Part shown: piece by piece, positions 8,220-21,033 of the stretch
Numbering within the stretch: position 1 is the first letter of the stretch
How the letters are laid out: each line of letters starts with the position of its first letter
Assembly (NCBI GenBank): GCA_023953615.1
Contig: JAMLJH010000002.1
Span: 1,506,375-1,570,374 of the forward strand
Reading direction: 5' to 3'
From: Verrucomicrobiia bacterium
Lineage (GTDB): Bacteria; Verrucomicrobiota; Verrucomicrobiia; Limisphaerales; JADLHS01
Length of the DNA stretch: 64,000 nt
Position numbers and translations under genes: made by a program
The notes under the pieces: generated by a model
Databases searched by the model: none
Told to the model about the DNA's origin: nothing
What the model saw: only the letters and a program-made list of their open reading frames with translations

Positions 8220-9626
8220 TTATTGGGTTATCATCGCCGCGGCCATGGCGCGGATTAATTCGTCGAAATAATCCGGGACGTTGGGTCCGAAGAACGACAT
8301 CAATCGCGGCTCGTAGCCGTTCAAATGATAATACCGCGCGGGCACCACGTAGCCCACGTAATCGCCGTTGAAACTGGTGATGACGCCGGAGTAACCGCGA
8401 GCGCGCAGGTAATCCTTGACGCCAAGGGTAAGTTCAGCGCTGTAATCGCAAGGAGTAGAAATCCAAACCGTGTCGTTGATTCTGAACACCTGTAGAAAAC
8501 TGCTGGGCCGGACTGGTAATAGCTCGCGGGCGAGCCAGGGGCGCAGGCGGAGTCCATCGCTGACGCGCACGTTGAGCGGTGGCAACGCCACTTCCAAACC
8601 CAAGAGGTTGAAGACCACGCGGTTCGTCAGCGAAACCTCGGTCAACTGCGCCAGGGTTCGTTGCGCGAGCGCCCGCCCCATTTGCTCGGCGCGGTCAAAA
8701 CCGTTGGTCCCTGGCGCCACGGGCGATTGGCTCCCAACTCCGCCCGCCAGAAAGATGGCGGCAGTACTGGGGGCCGTTTCAACCGCTCGTTGCCAGGAAC
8801 CCGGATAGTCAGCGCTGAACACCATGGAACTCCCGGAAAGCACCGTCGCGTGCGCGCTGTAACTCCCCAACACGATGCGACGACCGTTGCTCTGCTGGAA
8901 CAGCAACCAGCTAAATTCCGGATCCACCTGCCCCAGCGGGCCGACCAGTCGGTTGCGAATCAATTCCGGCGCCTCGAAATGGCCGTAGCCAAAAGTGGCC
9001 GGTTGCAGATCGGCGATGGCTTCGCGCACGGCGGTCACGATCCGATCCGCAAACCAAATGCGTGAACCCGGTTGGAATCCGCCGGCAAACGCTTCCGCCA
9101 CCAGACCTTCACCCCAGCCACCCAGACTCGAGTGCGAGTGGCTCGCGCTGAGGTAAACTTGTTCGCGCCGCAAGCCGGCCTCCTGCTCAAGCCGTTGCAT
9201 GGCTAAATCGGTTACCTCGATAGGAACAATCAGGGCGTCGGTTCCGACCATCACTCCCAGGCGCCCCCCCACGCGCAGCGCGGCAGCCTTGACGTAAAGA
9301 TCATCATGCACCCCGGTGGCGGCCTCACCTCGGCGGCTGCCGTAACCCGCCAGCGGCAGCGAGCGAAACTGTCCTTGTTCCGGAAGATCCTGAGCGGCAT
9401 TGATTGTCGGCGTCAGGCGCGCGCGCCCGAAGCCAGCAAACAGTTCCCCTTGGATCGCGGCATTGGTAGCTACGCGGGTTTGCAGGCACTCGACTGTATT
9501 TTGATGGTAGCTCGTGCGGAAGTAAGGTTGATAATCCACGGTATCCAAGCTAACCAGCAGGACAATGGCGATAAGTCCGCCAATACCGATTCCGCAACTA
9601 AAGCCGATTTTGAAAAGCTTCTTCAC
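8220..9626 (-). CDS. membrane-anchored neutral/alkaline ceramidase-like protein
   Basis: The 468-residue protein has an N-terminal hydrophobic helix (about residues 7-28) and then a domain like neutral ceramidases, Zn-dependent amidases that hydrolyse the N-acyl bond of ceramide. Supporting motifs are SHSHSSLGG at 162-170, matching the metal-binding THTHSGPGG-type segment, and GGVGSQSP around 295-302, in the place of the nucleophile-containing GDxSP segment; Ser301 would be the nucleophile. The start is a GTG at 9626. Related proteins in this phylum are often of unknown substrate, so the ceramide specificity is not established. It is convergent with the GH78 gene and lies just past the terminator of the gene upstream of it. 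Confidence 0.72.
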   Translation of the reverse strand: MKKLFKIGFSCGIGIGGLIAIVLLVSLDTVDYQPYFRTSYHQNTVECLQTRVATNAAIQGELFAGFGRARLTPTINAAQDLPEQGQFRSLPLAGYGSRRGEAATGVHDDLYVKAAALRVGGRLGVMVGTDALIVPIEVTDLAMQRLEQEAGLRREQVYLSASHSHSSLGGWGEGLVAEAFAGGFQPGSRIWFADRIVTAVREAIADLQPATFGYGHFEAPELIRNRLVGPLGQVDPEFSWLLFQQSNGRRIVLGSYSAHATVLSGSSMVFSADYPGSWQRAVETAPSTAAIFLAGGVGSQSPVAPGTNGFDRAEQMGRALAQRTLAQLTEVSLTNRVVFNLLGLEVALPPLNVRVSDGLRLRPWLARELLPVRPSSFLQVFRINDTVWISTPCDYSAELTLGVKDYLRARGYSGVITSFNGDYVGYVVPARYYHLNGYEPRLMSFFGPNVPDYFDELIRAMAAAMITQ

Positions 9627-9640
9627 AACACGGGCACGTT

Positions 9641-9677
9641 AAAAAAGCGCCGCCTGACTCCGAAAAGTCAGGCGGCG
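9641..9677 (-). terminator. Rho-independent terminator after the 9700-12483 gene
   Basis: A perfect 12-base-pair GC-rich stem (9648-9659 with 9666-9677, loop of 6) is followed on the minus strand by six T residues (9641-9646). It lies 22 bases past the stop at 9700, so it should end transcription of that gene before the ceramidase-like gene starts. Confidence 0.92.
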
Positions 9678-9699
9678 ATGCAAATTACCGTTTGATCAC

Positions 9700-12483
9700 T
9701 CAGGGATAAACCAGACGGAAGAACTGCGAACCCGTCGCCGGAATCGTGTACTCGTACACGCCGCCCGCCGAGCTGATTCCCGTATTGATCTCGGTCCAGA
9801 CCGGCGCGCTGAGACTCGGGCTGCTCTCCAAGCGATACGGAATGAACGGCCACGAAAGCGTGATCGAATCACCGGACTGAGTCAGATCAATCCGCGGTTC
9901 GGCCGTGGTGACCAGGAAGTTGTCGAAGGTCGCATCGCCGGGCACAGGGTTGGCGCCGTCATTACCCGCAACGATCAAGCCTACCAATCCACTGGGATAA
10001 TGATTGGCCGGATCATTTGCGTGAATGGTCTTCACGGGGGTGTTCAAATCAGGGAATTCATAAACTTTCCCCTCAAAGTCCGCCCCCTTGCCGATGAAGA
10101 CCAACCGGTACTGTTTACCGCGTTCCAAGTGGAACTCACTGGAGTCCGTTTCGAGCTGCCCCATCGGATTTTCCCCTTCGAGCCAGGAAATGTCCAAATC
10201 TCCATTATCCTCGCCCGGCAAGATTCCACCGCCTGGCTCCCAACTAAACAGGTACCCGTTCATGGTGCCCAGCCCCGGAGTGCTGATACGCGCCGCAATT
10301 CCAAATGCCTGGCGCACGGTATCGTCGAAGTCCAGCAAATCCACCGAGGCGTAGAAGTCCGAATACTCAACGCCGGAAAGGAAACTGCCCGCACGCGAGG
10401 GGCCGTAGTAATCGAATGGCTGCGCCGGAGTGATGAGGTGATACACGCCTCCAGTCGTAATGAAACTGGAAGCCAGGAACGGGTCGCCAGCGGTCTCAAA
10501 GATTGGGTCGTAGTGCAACCAGGCCGGATTGGTATCATTGCCATCGTTGAAGTTGTCAAATACCGTGGGCGGCATGGATGGATAAACTACGGTCGGGCCA
10601 TCGCTCGTTGGAACGAGCAGGAGGTAGTCCAGATTAACGACCCGCTGATCCTTGATGGGAGTCCCCCCCATGGTCAACCGCAGGGTCTTCAGCCCCGAAA
10701 GGCTGACTACTGCCGGCGTGTTTCCAACCATTAACGGCACGTACTTGTAGTTGAGCCGCATCATGTTATTCCCAACGTTGAATGCGCCATGTCGCACGGT
10801 GGATTGTCCGCCATGCGTCGGGTCGCTGGTGACTTGATCCAGGTAAACCGTGGTCGCGCCAAAACTACTGCACCGCAAATAGACGTGGTAATTCGTAGGC
10901 GTAAAGCTGCGGGTGTAATTCATCCAATCGCCCGGTGACGTTAGCTTCACCTGGTATTCCCAAACGCGGGCCGCAGTGTATTTCGCCCGCTGCGTGCTAT
11001 GGATCCGATGCGGAGGAGTATTAGTGTAAAAATCTTGAACGTCTCCCGCCTCGTCTCGACTGGCGGTGGTGGTTGATCCCTGCGTGATCATTACCTTGTC
11101 TTGTGGGCGATATTCAGCAAAGACCGTGTTCATGAACCCGGCGGTCTTTACGTAATCAATTCCCTCGATTCCTTGAAAGTTGAAGTAGCCCTTGTCGTTT
11201 CCGCCATACGCCGAATTGCCTCCGACCGCGACTTCGTCATAGTCAATCCCGGAGACGTCAATGGGGTCCAATTGATATTGTCCACCAGAAACCAAATCCG
11301 TTGAGTAATTGTAATCCTCCGCTTCAATGGTTTTTTGAGAAGCCACGTACGCATCCGAGAAGGTATCAAACCAGAAGGTATTGGTGGATTTGAGATTGCC
11401 GGTTGTATCCGTCAATTCGATGCGCGCTTCGTAGAGGGTATTTGCCTCCAGGGTGTCGGGTGCGGTGCTGAAACTAACCGTACTGCCATTGGCGGGCAGC
11501 GGTGACAGGGACGCTGAAGCGTCCATCCCGTTCAGATACAATTTTGTGGCACTGGCGTTAATTTCGCCTGCCGTAAAGGTCTTGGCGGTAAAACTGATTC
11601 CCGCCGCCGGATCGTGAAAATTCGCCCACCGATCTTCGGGCACCCGTTCCGTTACCACTGGAACCCCCGGTACGGGGTGAGCAATGGCCGGAGCGGAAGC
11701 CGCGTTAGGATCACTGGTCGTCGCCAACAGGTTATCAATCGTGACATCCGTTACGCCGATGCTGCCGTCACGACTGAACGACAAGAACCCAGACAACCCA
11801 CTGGAATAGGTCTGATCCAGATCTTGGAAGTAAATTGTGACCAAAGGTTTGGTCAAGTCGGCCAAGTCGTAAGCTTCGCCCTTCATCAAATTATCCGTCC
11901 CCTGAAAAATAAGCCGATAGGAATGTCCATGCACAAACGTAAGCTCGGCGGCCGCGGCAGTGGCCGTGGCAAAGCCCGGATAAACAGCATTGATTTGCAA
12001 TTGCCCGCCCTGGCGATCACCAGCTTTATCACCATCTTGCAGCACGTCGAAGTTAAGGATGTAACCCGTGGCTTCCGCCAACCCGGCAGCACCCGCGGGG
12101 GTCCATCGTCCAAATAACACCAGCGCTTGGTCCAAGTCCGCCCAATCAACGATATCTACGGCCACGTAGAAGTCGGTGATGACGTTCGGCTGAGCAATCA
12201 AGAGCGCCGCCGGAGCTTGACCGGGAACGGGTTGTGCCTGGATGCGCATTCCTTTTCCATATCCCGTATCCGGAAAAGAAACCGGCTGCGAAAGGAACTG
12301 TGCGGTCTGCCACGGTGAATTTAATGCGCCGGAATCGAAGTTCTCCGACTGAGCTTGCAAATCGGCCTGCCAGCCGAACACGGTGAGCGACAGCAAGGCT
12401 ACCGTCGTGCTTCGTAGTTTGGAACACAATGACCTCCGGACGGGCGGAAGTTGACTCAAGTAGGTCTTACAAGTTTTTTTCAT
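9700..12483 (-). CDS. large secreted protein with repeated jelly-roll-like domains and shared C-terminal tail domain
   Basis: This 927-residue protein has a signal peptide (TTVALLSLTVFGWQADLQA, cut near residue 45). Two similar domains of about 215 residues occur at roughly 46-262 and 645-865. Both go from FD/FN..W to a YDLADLTKPLVTI or YEFPDLNTPVKTI strand, then YSSGLSGFLSF or YPSGLVGLIVA, and end in DNLLATTSDP or DNFLVTTAEP. Between them, about 386-630, is a stretch beginning KTIEAEDYNY that resembles malectin/CBM6-type carbohydrate-binding modules. The last approximately 60 residues end in YRLESSPSLS, VWTEI and FFRLVYP at the stop, a tail shared with three other proteins here. No catalytic motif was recognised. 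It has its own terminator. A cell-surface glycan-binding role is inference. Confidence 0.7.
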   Translation of the reverse strand: MKKTCKTYLSQLPPVRRSLCSKLRSTTVALLSLTVFGWQADLQAQSENFDSGALNSPWQTAQFLSQPVSFPDTGYGKGMRIQAQPVPGQAPAALLIAQPNVITDFYVAVDIVDWADLDQALVLFGRWTPAGAAGLAEATGYILNFDVLQDGDKAGDRQGGQLQINAVYPGFATATAAAAELTFVHGHSYRLIFQGTDNLMKGEAYDLADLTKPLVTIYFQDLDQTYSSGLSGFLSFSRDGSIGVTDVTIDNLLATTSDPNAASAPAIAHPVPGVPVVTERVPEDRWANFHDPAAGISFTAKTFTAGEINASATKLYLNGMDASASLSPLPANGSTVSFSTAPDTLEANTLYEARIELTDTTGNLKSTNTFWFDTFSDAYVASQKTIEAEDYNYSTDLVSGGQYQLDPIDVSGIDYDEVAVGGNSAYGGNDKGYFNFQGIEGIDYVKTAGFMNTVFAEYRPQDKVMITQGSTTTASRDEAGDVQDFYTNTPPHRIHSTQRAKYTAARVWEYQVKLTSPGDWMNYTRSFTPTNYHVYLRCSSFGATTVYLDQVTSDPTHGGQSTVRHGAFNVGNNMMRLNYKYVPLMVGNTPAVVSLSGLKTLRLTMGGTPIKDQRVVNLDYLLLVPTSDGPTVVYPSMPPTVFDNFNDGNDTNPAWLHYDPIFETAGDPFLASSFITTGGVYHLITPAQPFDYYGPSRAGSFLSGVEYSDFYASVDLLDFDDTVRQAFGIAARISTPGLGTMNGYLFSWEPGGGILPGEDNGDLDISWLEGENPMGQLETDSSEFHLERGKQYRLVFIGKGADFEGKVYEFPDLNTPVKTIHANDPANHYPSGLVGLIVAGNDGANPVPGDATFDNFLVTTAEPRIDLTQSGDSITLSWPFIPYRLESSPSLSAPVWTEINTGISSAGGVYEYTIPATGSQFFRLVYP

Positions 12484-12658
12484 ACAGTTTAACTCAGATT
12501 CTGGGTTGACTCTGGCGCGAGACTAAGTGACATCCCCATATCGGTCAATAGGAATTATTAAAAAATATCAAGGATTATTAAGATTTCATCAGATGTCGGT
12601 GGCGTTGAAAACTTTAATTGAACTTTCTGCGGAGAACAGGCATCTATGCGTGGTGCGG

Positions 12659-13060
12659 ATGTTCAAAACAGTCTTGGCGCTGGCGCTGGCAACGATCTGG
12701 TTGCCCATGACTTCGCATTGCCTGCTGTTTGAAACCGTCATGCAATCCGATTTCTTCGCATGCCCGGGCGCCGCAATCGCAGATGCCGCCGAGCCGGACC
12801 GATCCCCGGCGTCCGATTGCGATCAAGATTCGTGTCAGGTGGTGGAAAACGCCCAATACAAGTCTTCCAGCGTGCCGGTAACCATTCCACCTCTGAACTC
12901 ACAACTGCTGTTTGAAGTGCCCGTTCCGGTTTCCACCCCTGCAAACGTGGTTCAAACCGGCTCTAATTCCGCCGCTGAGAATCTCGCAGGGCTGCCGGCC
13001 GCGTGGCAATTTGCCGTACGCGCGGCCCCGGCTCCGCGAGCTCCCTCCTGCATCATCTAA
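12659..13060 (+). CDS. small secreted Cys-containing protein at head of metal efflux operon
   Basis: I did not recognise a named family. From the ATG at 12659 the product is 133 residues with an N-terminal hydrophobic segment (MFKTVLALALATIWLPM) that looks like a signal peptide. The frame is open to 12527, but earlier starts would bury the signal. Mature features are a DCDQDSCQVVE stretch, a proline-rich middle and a tail ending PRAPSCII. Four to five cysteines and several Asp/Glu could bind metal, but this is only inference from its place 94 bases before a CzcC-like gene on the same strand. It may be a periplasmic metal-binding accessory of the pump or a leader gene for the operon. Confidence 0.6.
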   Translation: MFKTVLALALATIWLPMTSHCLLFETVMQSDFFACPGAAIADAAEPDRSPASDCDQDSCQVVENAQYKSSSVPVTIPPLNSQLLFEVPVPVSTPANVVQTGSNSAAENLAGLPAAWQFAVRAAPAPRAPSCII

Positions 13061-13153
13061 TCATCCCGACGGGATGATCTCTCAGGTCGTTACGGCCCGG
13101 TGTGGCCGCGACGAGGTTTCGTTGGCTGGATCCTTGGTCTTGGTTTTTGAATT

Positions 13154-14455
13154 ATGAATTTTTTACAAACAGGTCGGTTTTATGTGGTTGGAGCGATGCT
13201 TGGTTTTACGACGCTTCTGGCGAATGCTCAGGAAACGCCGTCGCCAGCGCGCTCCCTCGATGCGTTGGTTGCTGAAGCGCTGGAGAATAATCCGGAATTG
13301 AAATTCTACGAGGCGGAAATCGCCGCGGCGCAAGCCGGACGACGCACCGCCGGACAACTGGGCAATCCGGAAATCAGCGGCGAGGTCGGCCACAAGCGTA
13401 TGACCGACACGGGGTTTGCCGGAGAAGGCGTGGCGTGGTCCGTGTCCGTAGTGCAGCCCTTCGAGTGGCCCGGGCGGCTCAGTTTGCGCAAAGCGATCGC
13501 CAATCAAGATCTCCAGTTGGCCGAACTGGGACAACAGCGTTTCCGCGCCGCGCTCGTGGGCCGTATCCGCACGCTGGGTTACGGATTGTTCGCGGCGCAG
13601 GAAAAATCGGTGGCGGCGGCGGAAGTGGCGTCGCGATTCAAGGCGTTGCGGGAGGTGCTGCTGCAGCGTGATCCGAGCGGCTTAACGCCTTTACTCGAAA
13701 CCCGGATTATTGAAGCGACGGAATTGAACGCGGAACGTAAAGCGACCGAGACGACGTTGCGGCGCGAAGCGGCCTTGTTGGAATTAAACCAACTACGCGG
13801 CGCGGCGCCAAACGCGCCACTGACGGTGACGGCCGTACCGTTGAATTTCAGCGCGGCGGAAAATGTCGCCGAACTGCTAGCCCGGGCGCACACGAACAAT
13901 TTTGAGTTGCGGGCGCGGGAGCTTGAACTGGCGCAGCAAGGTTGGCGCGAAGACCTGGCGAAAAATGAGCGTTATCCGACGCTGCGGATCGGGCCGGCTT
14001 ATTCCGAGGAAAACGCCGGGAACGAGAAGGAGCGCGTCTTGAGCGTGGGTGTTTCGTTGCCGTTGCCCTTGTGGAATCGCAACCAGGGAGAGATCGGCGT
14101 GGCGCGCGCGCGCCGGTTGCAGGCGGAAACCGCGCTGGAAGTGGCCGAGCGCGACTTGCAGCGCCAGGTGATCGCGGCGGCCCGCGTGTACGAAACGAAA
14201 GTGCGCGAGATGGAGAAGTGGCGACCGGATTCGGTGCAACACTTCAAGGCGGCCGCCGAACTGGCGGACCGACATTATCGCCTCGGCGCCGTGCCCATTT
14301 CCACTTACGTCGAGTTGCAGAAGCAATATCTCGAAGCGGTGGAAAGTCTATTGGATACCAAACTCGAAGCATTGGAAGCCGCCGCACAATTGGAATTACT
14401 CACCGGGTTGCCGACGCCGCTGGTGCAGGCGCAAACTGCCGAGGGAACAAAATGA
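13154..14455 (+). CDS. CzcC-like outer membrane efflux protein (TolC family)
   Basis: The 433-residue protein is the outer membrane channel part of a tripartite heavy-metal RND pump. It has a signal peptide cut near TTLLANA|QE and then the paired alpha-helical repeats of the outer membrane efflux protein family. Typical stretches are SLDALVAEALENNPELKFYE near the mature start, GQLGNPEISGEVGHK, and a second half with LELAQQGWREDLAKNERYP and SVGVSLPLPLWNRNQGEIG, the family's VSLPLPLWNRNQG signature. Its stop overlaps the start of the next gene (ATGA), so the adaptor is translationally coupled to it. The order C-B-A matches czc/cus-type operons. Confidence 0.93.
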   Translation: MNFLQTGRFYVVGAMLGFTTLLANAQETPSPARSLDALVAEALENNPELKFYEAEIAAAQAGRRTAGQLGNPEISGEVGHKRMTDTGFAGEGVAWSVSVVQPFEWPGRLSLRKAIANQDLQLAELGQQRFRAALVGRIRTLGYGLFAAQEKSVAAAEVASRFKALREVLLQRDPSGLTPLLETRIIEATELNAERKATETTLRREAALLELNQLRGAAPNAPLTVTAVPLNFSAAENVAELLARAHTNNFELRARELELAQQGWREDLAKNERYPTLRIGPAYSEENAGNEKERVLSVGVSLPLPLWNRNQGEIGVARARRLQAETALEVAERDLQRQVIAAARVYETKVREMEKWRPDSVQHFKAAAELADRHYRLGAVPISTYVELQKQYLEAVESLLDTKLEALEAAAQLELLTGLPTPLVQAQTAEGTK

Positions 14456-15222
14456 GAGGCGTCTGGCTCATTCCCCTGCTCGCAACCTGGTGTCTGATGA
14501 GCGGTTGCGAGCGTTCCACGGATCACCCTGATGAACACGTCGGCGCCGAAGATCACGCGCACGACGAAGCCTCGCCTTCCGGGGCTACTTTTGAAGCGGG
14601 GCGCGGTCTGATTCTGACCGATGAAACGCGCGAGATTCTTCAAGTTACAACCGCCTTGGTGACGGAACAGGAGTTGCCCGTGCAGACGCGTTTTAATCTG
14701 CAGGTATTTGATGAAAAGCACCACCATCCCATTCAGGAAACCGATCACACCGGCTGCGATGTTCACGGCGCGGGTTTTCTGTCACCAAACCAGGCCGCCA
14801 CCATTCATCCCGGCGAAACGGTGGAAATTAAGACGCGAAATCAAACCTCGCTGATCGGAGTGGTGCTGCGCATCGAACCGGCGCAAACCCTCGGCGAAGC
14901 GGAAGTCATCGTCGGTCTCACCAACGCGGCCAACCAAATCCAGCCGGGTGAATTCTTGTCCGCGGCCATCACGCAATCGCGAAACCAGCCGGTGTTGGTC
15001 ATTCCGCAAACGGCGCGGCTGCGCACTTCCGAAGGCGCGTTTGTTTATCGCGTCACCAACGGCGCGTACGCTCGAACGCCGGTCAGGATCGGGGCGGCGG
15101 CCAACGATCAACTGGAAGTCACCGAGGGGTTGCGGGCCGGAGACGTGGTCGTCACGCATCCGGTCGAAGCGCTTTATTTGATTGAACTGCGGATCACCAA
15201 AGGCGGGGGTCACGCTCACTAA
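14452..15222 (+). CDS. CzcB-like periplasmic adaptor, shortened lipoprotein
   Basis: The ATG at 14452 overlaps the previous stop and gives 256 residues, much shorter than the usual 350-500 for RND membrane fusion proteins. A lipobox (CLMSGC) makes it an inner-membrane-anchored lipoprotein. The stretch GFLSPNQAATIHPGETVEIK resembles the beta-barrel domain, and VIPQTARLRTSEGAFVYRV plus DQLEVTEGLRAGDVVVTHP the membrane-proximal domain. I see no long alpha-helical hairpin and no convincing full barrel-sandwich (lipoyl) domain. Histidine clusters occur near the start (DHAHDEA), at KHHHP and at the C-terminus (GGGHAH). Its position between the CzcC- and CzcA-like genes supports an adaptor role. Confidence 0.85.
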   Translation: MRGVWLIPLLATWCLMSGCERSTDHPDEHVGAEDHAHDEASPSGATFEAGRGLILTDETREILQVTTALVTEQELPVQTRFNLQVFDEKHHHPIQETDHTGCDVHGAGFLSPNQAATIHPGETVEIKTRNQTSLIGVVLRIEPAQTLGEAEVIVGLTNAANQIQPGEFLSAAITQSRNQPVLVIPQTARLRTSEGAFVYRVTNGAYARTPVRIGAAANDQLEVTEGLRAGDVVVTHPVEALYLIELRITKGGGHAH

Positions 15223-15230
15223 TTATTTCG

Positions 15231-18430
<3,200 letters not shown>

Positions 18431-18434
<4 letters not shown>

Positions 18435-20338
18435 ACAAACGGGGGCATGGGACAATCGAGCGCTTCAGCGATGCCGCGCAGCAATTCCGCTTCGCGCTCC
18501 TGCACCACGCCATCCGCGCCGACGACCTGGACGCTCCCCGCGATCAACTGTTTTTTAATCTGCGGCGTGGCGGCCGCCAAGCGGTTTAGCGCCCGGTCAA
18601 TTTCCGCCAGCCCACACTGTGCGGACGGTAGTAACGTCAGCCCGCTTCCCCCGGCGGGGATCGCCGCGGCGCCCGCTCGAAAGGCGCGCACCGTCGCCTG
18701 GGCGTCGCTGCTGCCCACATGAGCGAGCGCGGAGAGCAGAACGGCTAGGTCCGGAAGCAACGGTGGCAGCGCGTAGTATTGCATCACCAGCGGTTTGCCC
18801 GGATGAAAATGGCGCGTCAAATTGCGCTCCAAAATCTTTTCCAGCACATACTCGAACAGATCAATTTGTCCGTCACTTTCAATCAGCCATCGCAGGGTCG
18901 CGTGAAAGGTTTCAAACTCCTCGCCTGACATTTCCCGCAGCGCCGCCACCGCCAGATTTACCAGCGGCAGCCGGGCCTTGGTCGGCAACCCGGCAACCAA
19001 TGCCGCCAGCGCGGTTATTTCCGAACTTACGTCCGGCGACATGCGGCGCGCGATCTCAGCCAGTTGCGTAGCGCGCAATTCGTTCTGGTCGCTGAGTAAC
19101 AACGCGAAAATCAAGGCGGTGGCGCCCAACGGCTCCCGCGCTGCGGTCTGGATGGCTGCGGGAATGGTCGAGCGCAGTTGTTCAGCATAACGCAACTGCG
19201 CCAGGGTCGGTTGACCGATGTTTTGAATGGCGCTCTGCGACGAAAGCCCCGAAGCCGCCACGACAACCGGGGGCGCTGAAGCTGCGGAAGCAAGTGGTGA
19301 GATCAATCCCGATTCCGGACTGGAGGACGACGCAGCGGCAGCCGCCGCCGGCCCGCGGGCGACCGGGAAGTCGCCCTGCCACGAAGGATCAATCGCACGA
19401 ATCCGATCCGCCAGTGGCGGATGCGTGGCGAACATCCCGAGGAAAGAGGAGCGCAGTCCGTTGCTGAAATACATGTGGCTGGCTTCCTCAGCCCGCTCCG
19501 TTTGCAGTTGCGATCCGACCGCGCCAATTTTTTGCAAGGCGCGAGAAAGCCCATCCGGGTTCCGTGTGAATTGCACTGCGGAGGCATCGGCGAGGAATTC
19601 CCGCTGGCGACTGACGGCCGCTTGAATCAAACGACCAAAGAAAACGCCAAAGCCGCTGACGATGATGAGTGCCAGTCCGAGGAGCGGTAACGGATTTTTC
19701 CGCCCCCGAGTGCGCAGCAGAATCCGGCCGATGACGGCCAGACAAATCAGCCCGAAGATCAGCCCCATCAGGCGGATGTTCAAGCGCATGTCGCCGTTCA
19801 GAATATGGCTGAATTCGTGGCCAATGACCCCTTGCAACTCATCCCGATTCAACCGCTCCATGCAACCGCGGGTCACGGCCACCGCCGCATCGTTCGATGA
19901 AAACCCGGACGCGAAAGCATTGATCCCGCGCTCGTCATCCAGCACGTACACCTTGGGCATGGGCACCCCCGAGGCGATGGACATTTCCTCGACCACGTTC
20001 AGGAGTTTGCGTTCCTGCAAATCCGTGCTGTTCGGTTTCAGCAAGCGACCGCCGAGCGATTCGGCCACCACGCCGCCGCCGGCGGATAATTGGGAGATTT
20101 TGAACAGGCTGCCGCCGGCAATCACCACCAGAGTGCCCACCGCCGAGTAGAAGAACAGGTCCGACTGCCAGAGCGAGCGCGACTTGAACGCGGCTTCCGA
20201 GGAATCCCAACCCGAGCCAAAAATCAACCAACAGACCAGATAAACCGACACCACGATCCCGATCACCGCCAGGGCGAAATAGACCACCAACCAGCGGGTG
20301 CGGCGATGCGCCAACTCCTGGCGTTGGAAGAAATCCAT
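18431..20338 (-). CDS. M48-family membrane metalloprotease with long C-terminal extension
   Basis: The ATG at 20338 gives 635 residues; a GTG at 20356 is possible. The N-terminal approximately 320 residues are an HtpX-like M48 protease, which degrades misfolded membrane proteins: membrane helices near 17-40, 62-80, 186-206 and 218-240, the zinc site HEFSH at 174-178, and the third ligand Glu247 in QREFLADASA. After an Ala/Ser-rich linker (about 330-390) comes a helical C-terminal part of about 240 residues ending QEREAELLRGIAEALDCP, which resembles a TerB-like helical domain; that is a tentative reading. It follows a lemA gene, a pairing seen in many bacteria. The stop region overlaps the convergent czcA-like gene by 4 bases. 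Confidence 0.88.
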
Positions 20339-20430
20339 GACGCCTGTGGGCTTCACGACAAAATGGCGCGACGCCGGGGCCGCGCGTTAATGGTTAAAAG
20401 TCGGAGCAACAACCGCTCAGTCATGGGCGT

Positions 20431-21033
20431 TCAGGTGAAGGAAACCTTCGGCGCCTCGCGCTGCTCCGCTTTATCAATCACAAACAACTCGGCGGCGGCG
20501 AAGTTGAACATGCCGGCAATGATGTTGTTCGGGAACACCTCCCGCGCGGTGTTATAGGTCATGACGCTGTCATTGTAAGCCTGGCGGGCAAAGGAAACCT
20601 TGTTCTCCGTGGAAGTCAGTTCCTCGGACAATTGCATCATGTTTTGATTCGCTTTGAGATCGGGATAGCGCTCCGCCACCATCATCAACCGCCCCAGCGC
20701 ACCGGCCAATCCGCCCTCGGCGGCGGCCAGATTTTTCACGGCGGTGGCGTCCCCTGGATTACTGGCGGCCGCCTGGGACGCGGTGTAAGCCAGATTGCGC
20801 GCGTTGGTCACGCTTTCGAGCGTTTCGCGTTCGTGCTTCAGATAACCCTTGGCCGTTTCGACCAGATTCGGGATCAGGTCGTAGCGACGTTTGAGTTGCA
20901 CATCAATTTGCGCGTAGGCGTTCTTGAACCGGTTGCGCAGCGAGACGAGATGATTGTATTTGCCAATCACCAGCAACACCACCAACACAGCCAAGCCGAC
21001 CAGCACCACCAGCGTAATTAGTAATGAACTCAT
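20431..21033 (-). CDS. lemA: LemA family protein
   Basis: The 200-residue protein has one N-terminal membrane helix (LLITLVVLVGLAVLVVLLVI) and the LemA signature: RNRFKNAYAQIDVQLKRRYD, LIPNLVETAKGYLKHE, and later AERYPDLKANQNMMQLSEEL. LemA proteins are membrane-anchored helical-bundle proteins often encoded beside M48 proteases and thought to work with them in envelope quality control; the mechanism is unclear. A Shine-Dalgarno-like AAAGGG lies close before the ATG, unlike several genes in this window that have almost no leader. The M48 protease gene starts 92 bases downstream. Confidence 0.93.
   Translation of the reverse strand: MSSLLITLVVLVGLAVLVVLLVIGKYNHLVSLRNRFKNAYAQIDVQLKRRYDLIPNLVETAKGYLKHERETLESVTNARNLAYTASQAAASNPGDATAVKNLAAAEGGLAGALGRLMMVAERYPDLKANQNMMQLSEELTSTENKVSFARQAYNDSVMTYNTAREVFPNNIIAGMFNFAAAELFVIDKAEQREAPKVSFT

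Noticed and set aside
8211-8228. Short inverted repeat ACCCAA..TTGGGT between convergent genes
   Set aside because: Only 6 base pairs, overlaps the stop codon and has no T-run, so I do not call it a terminator.
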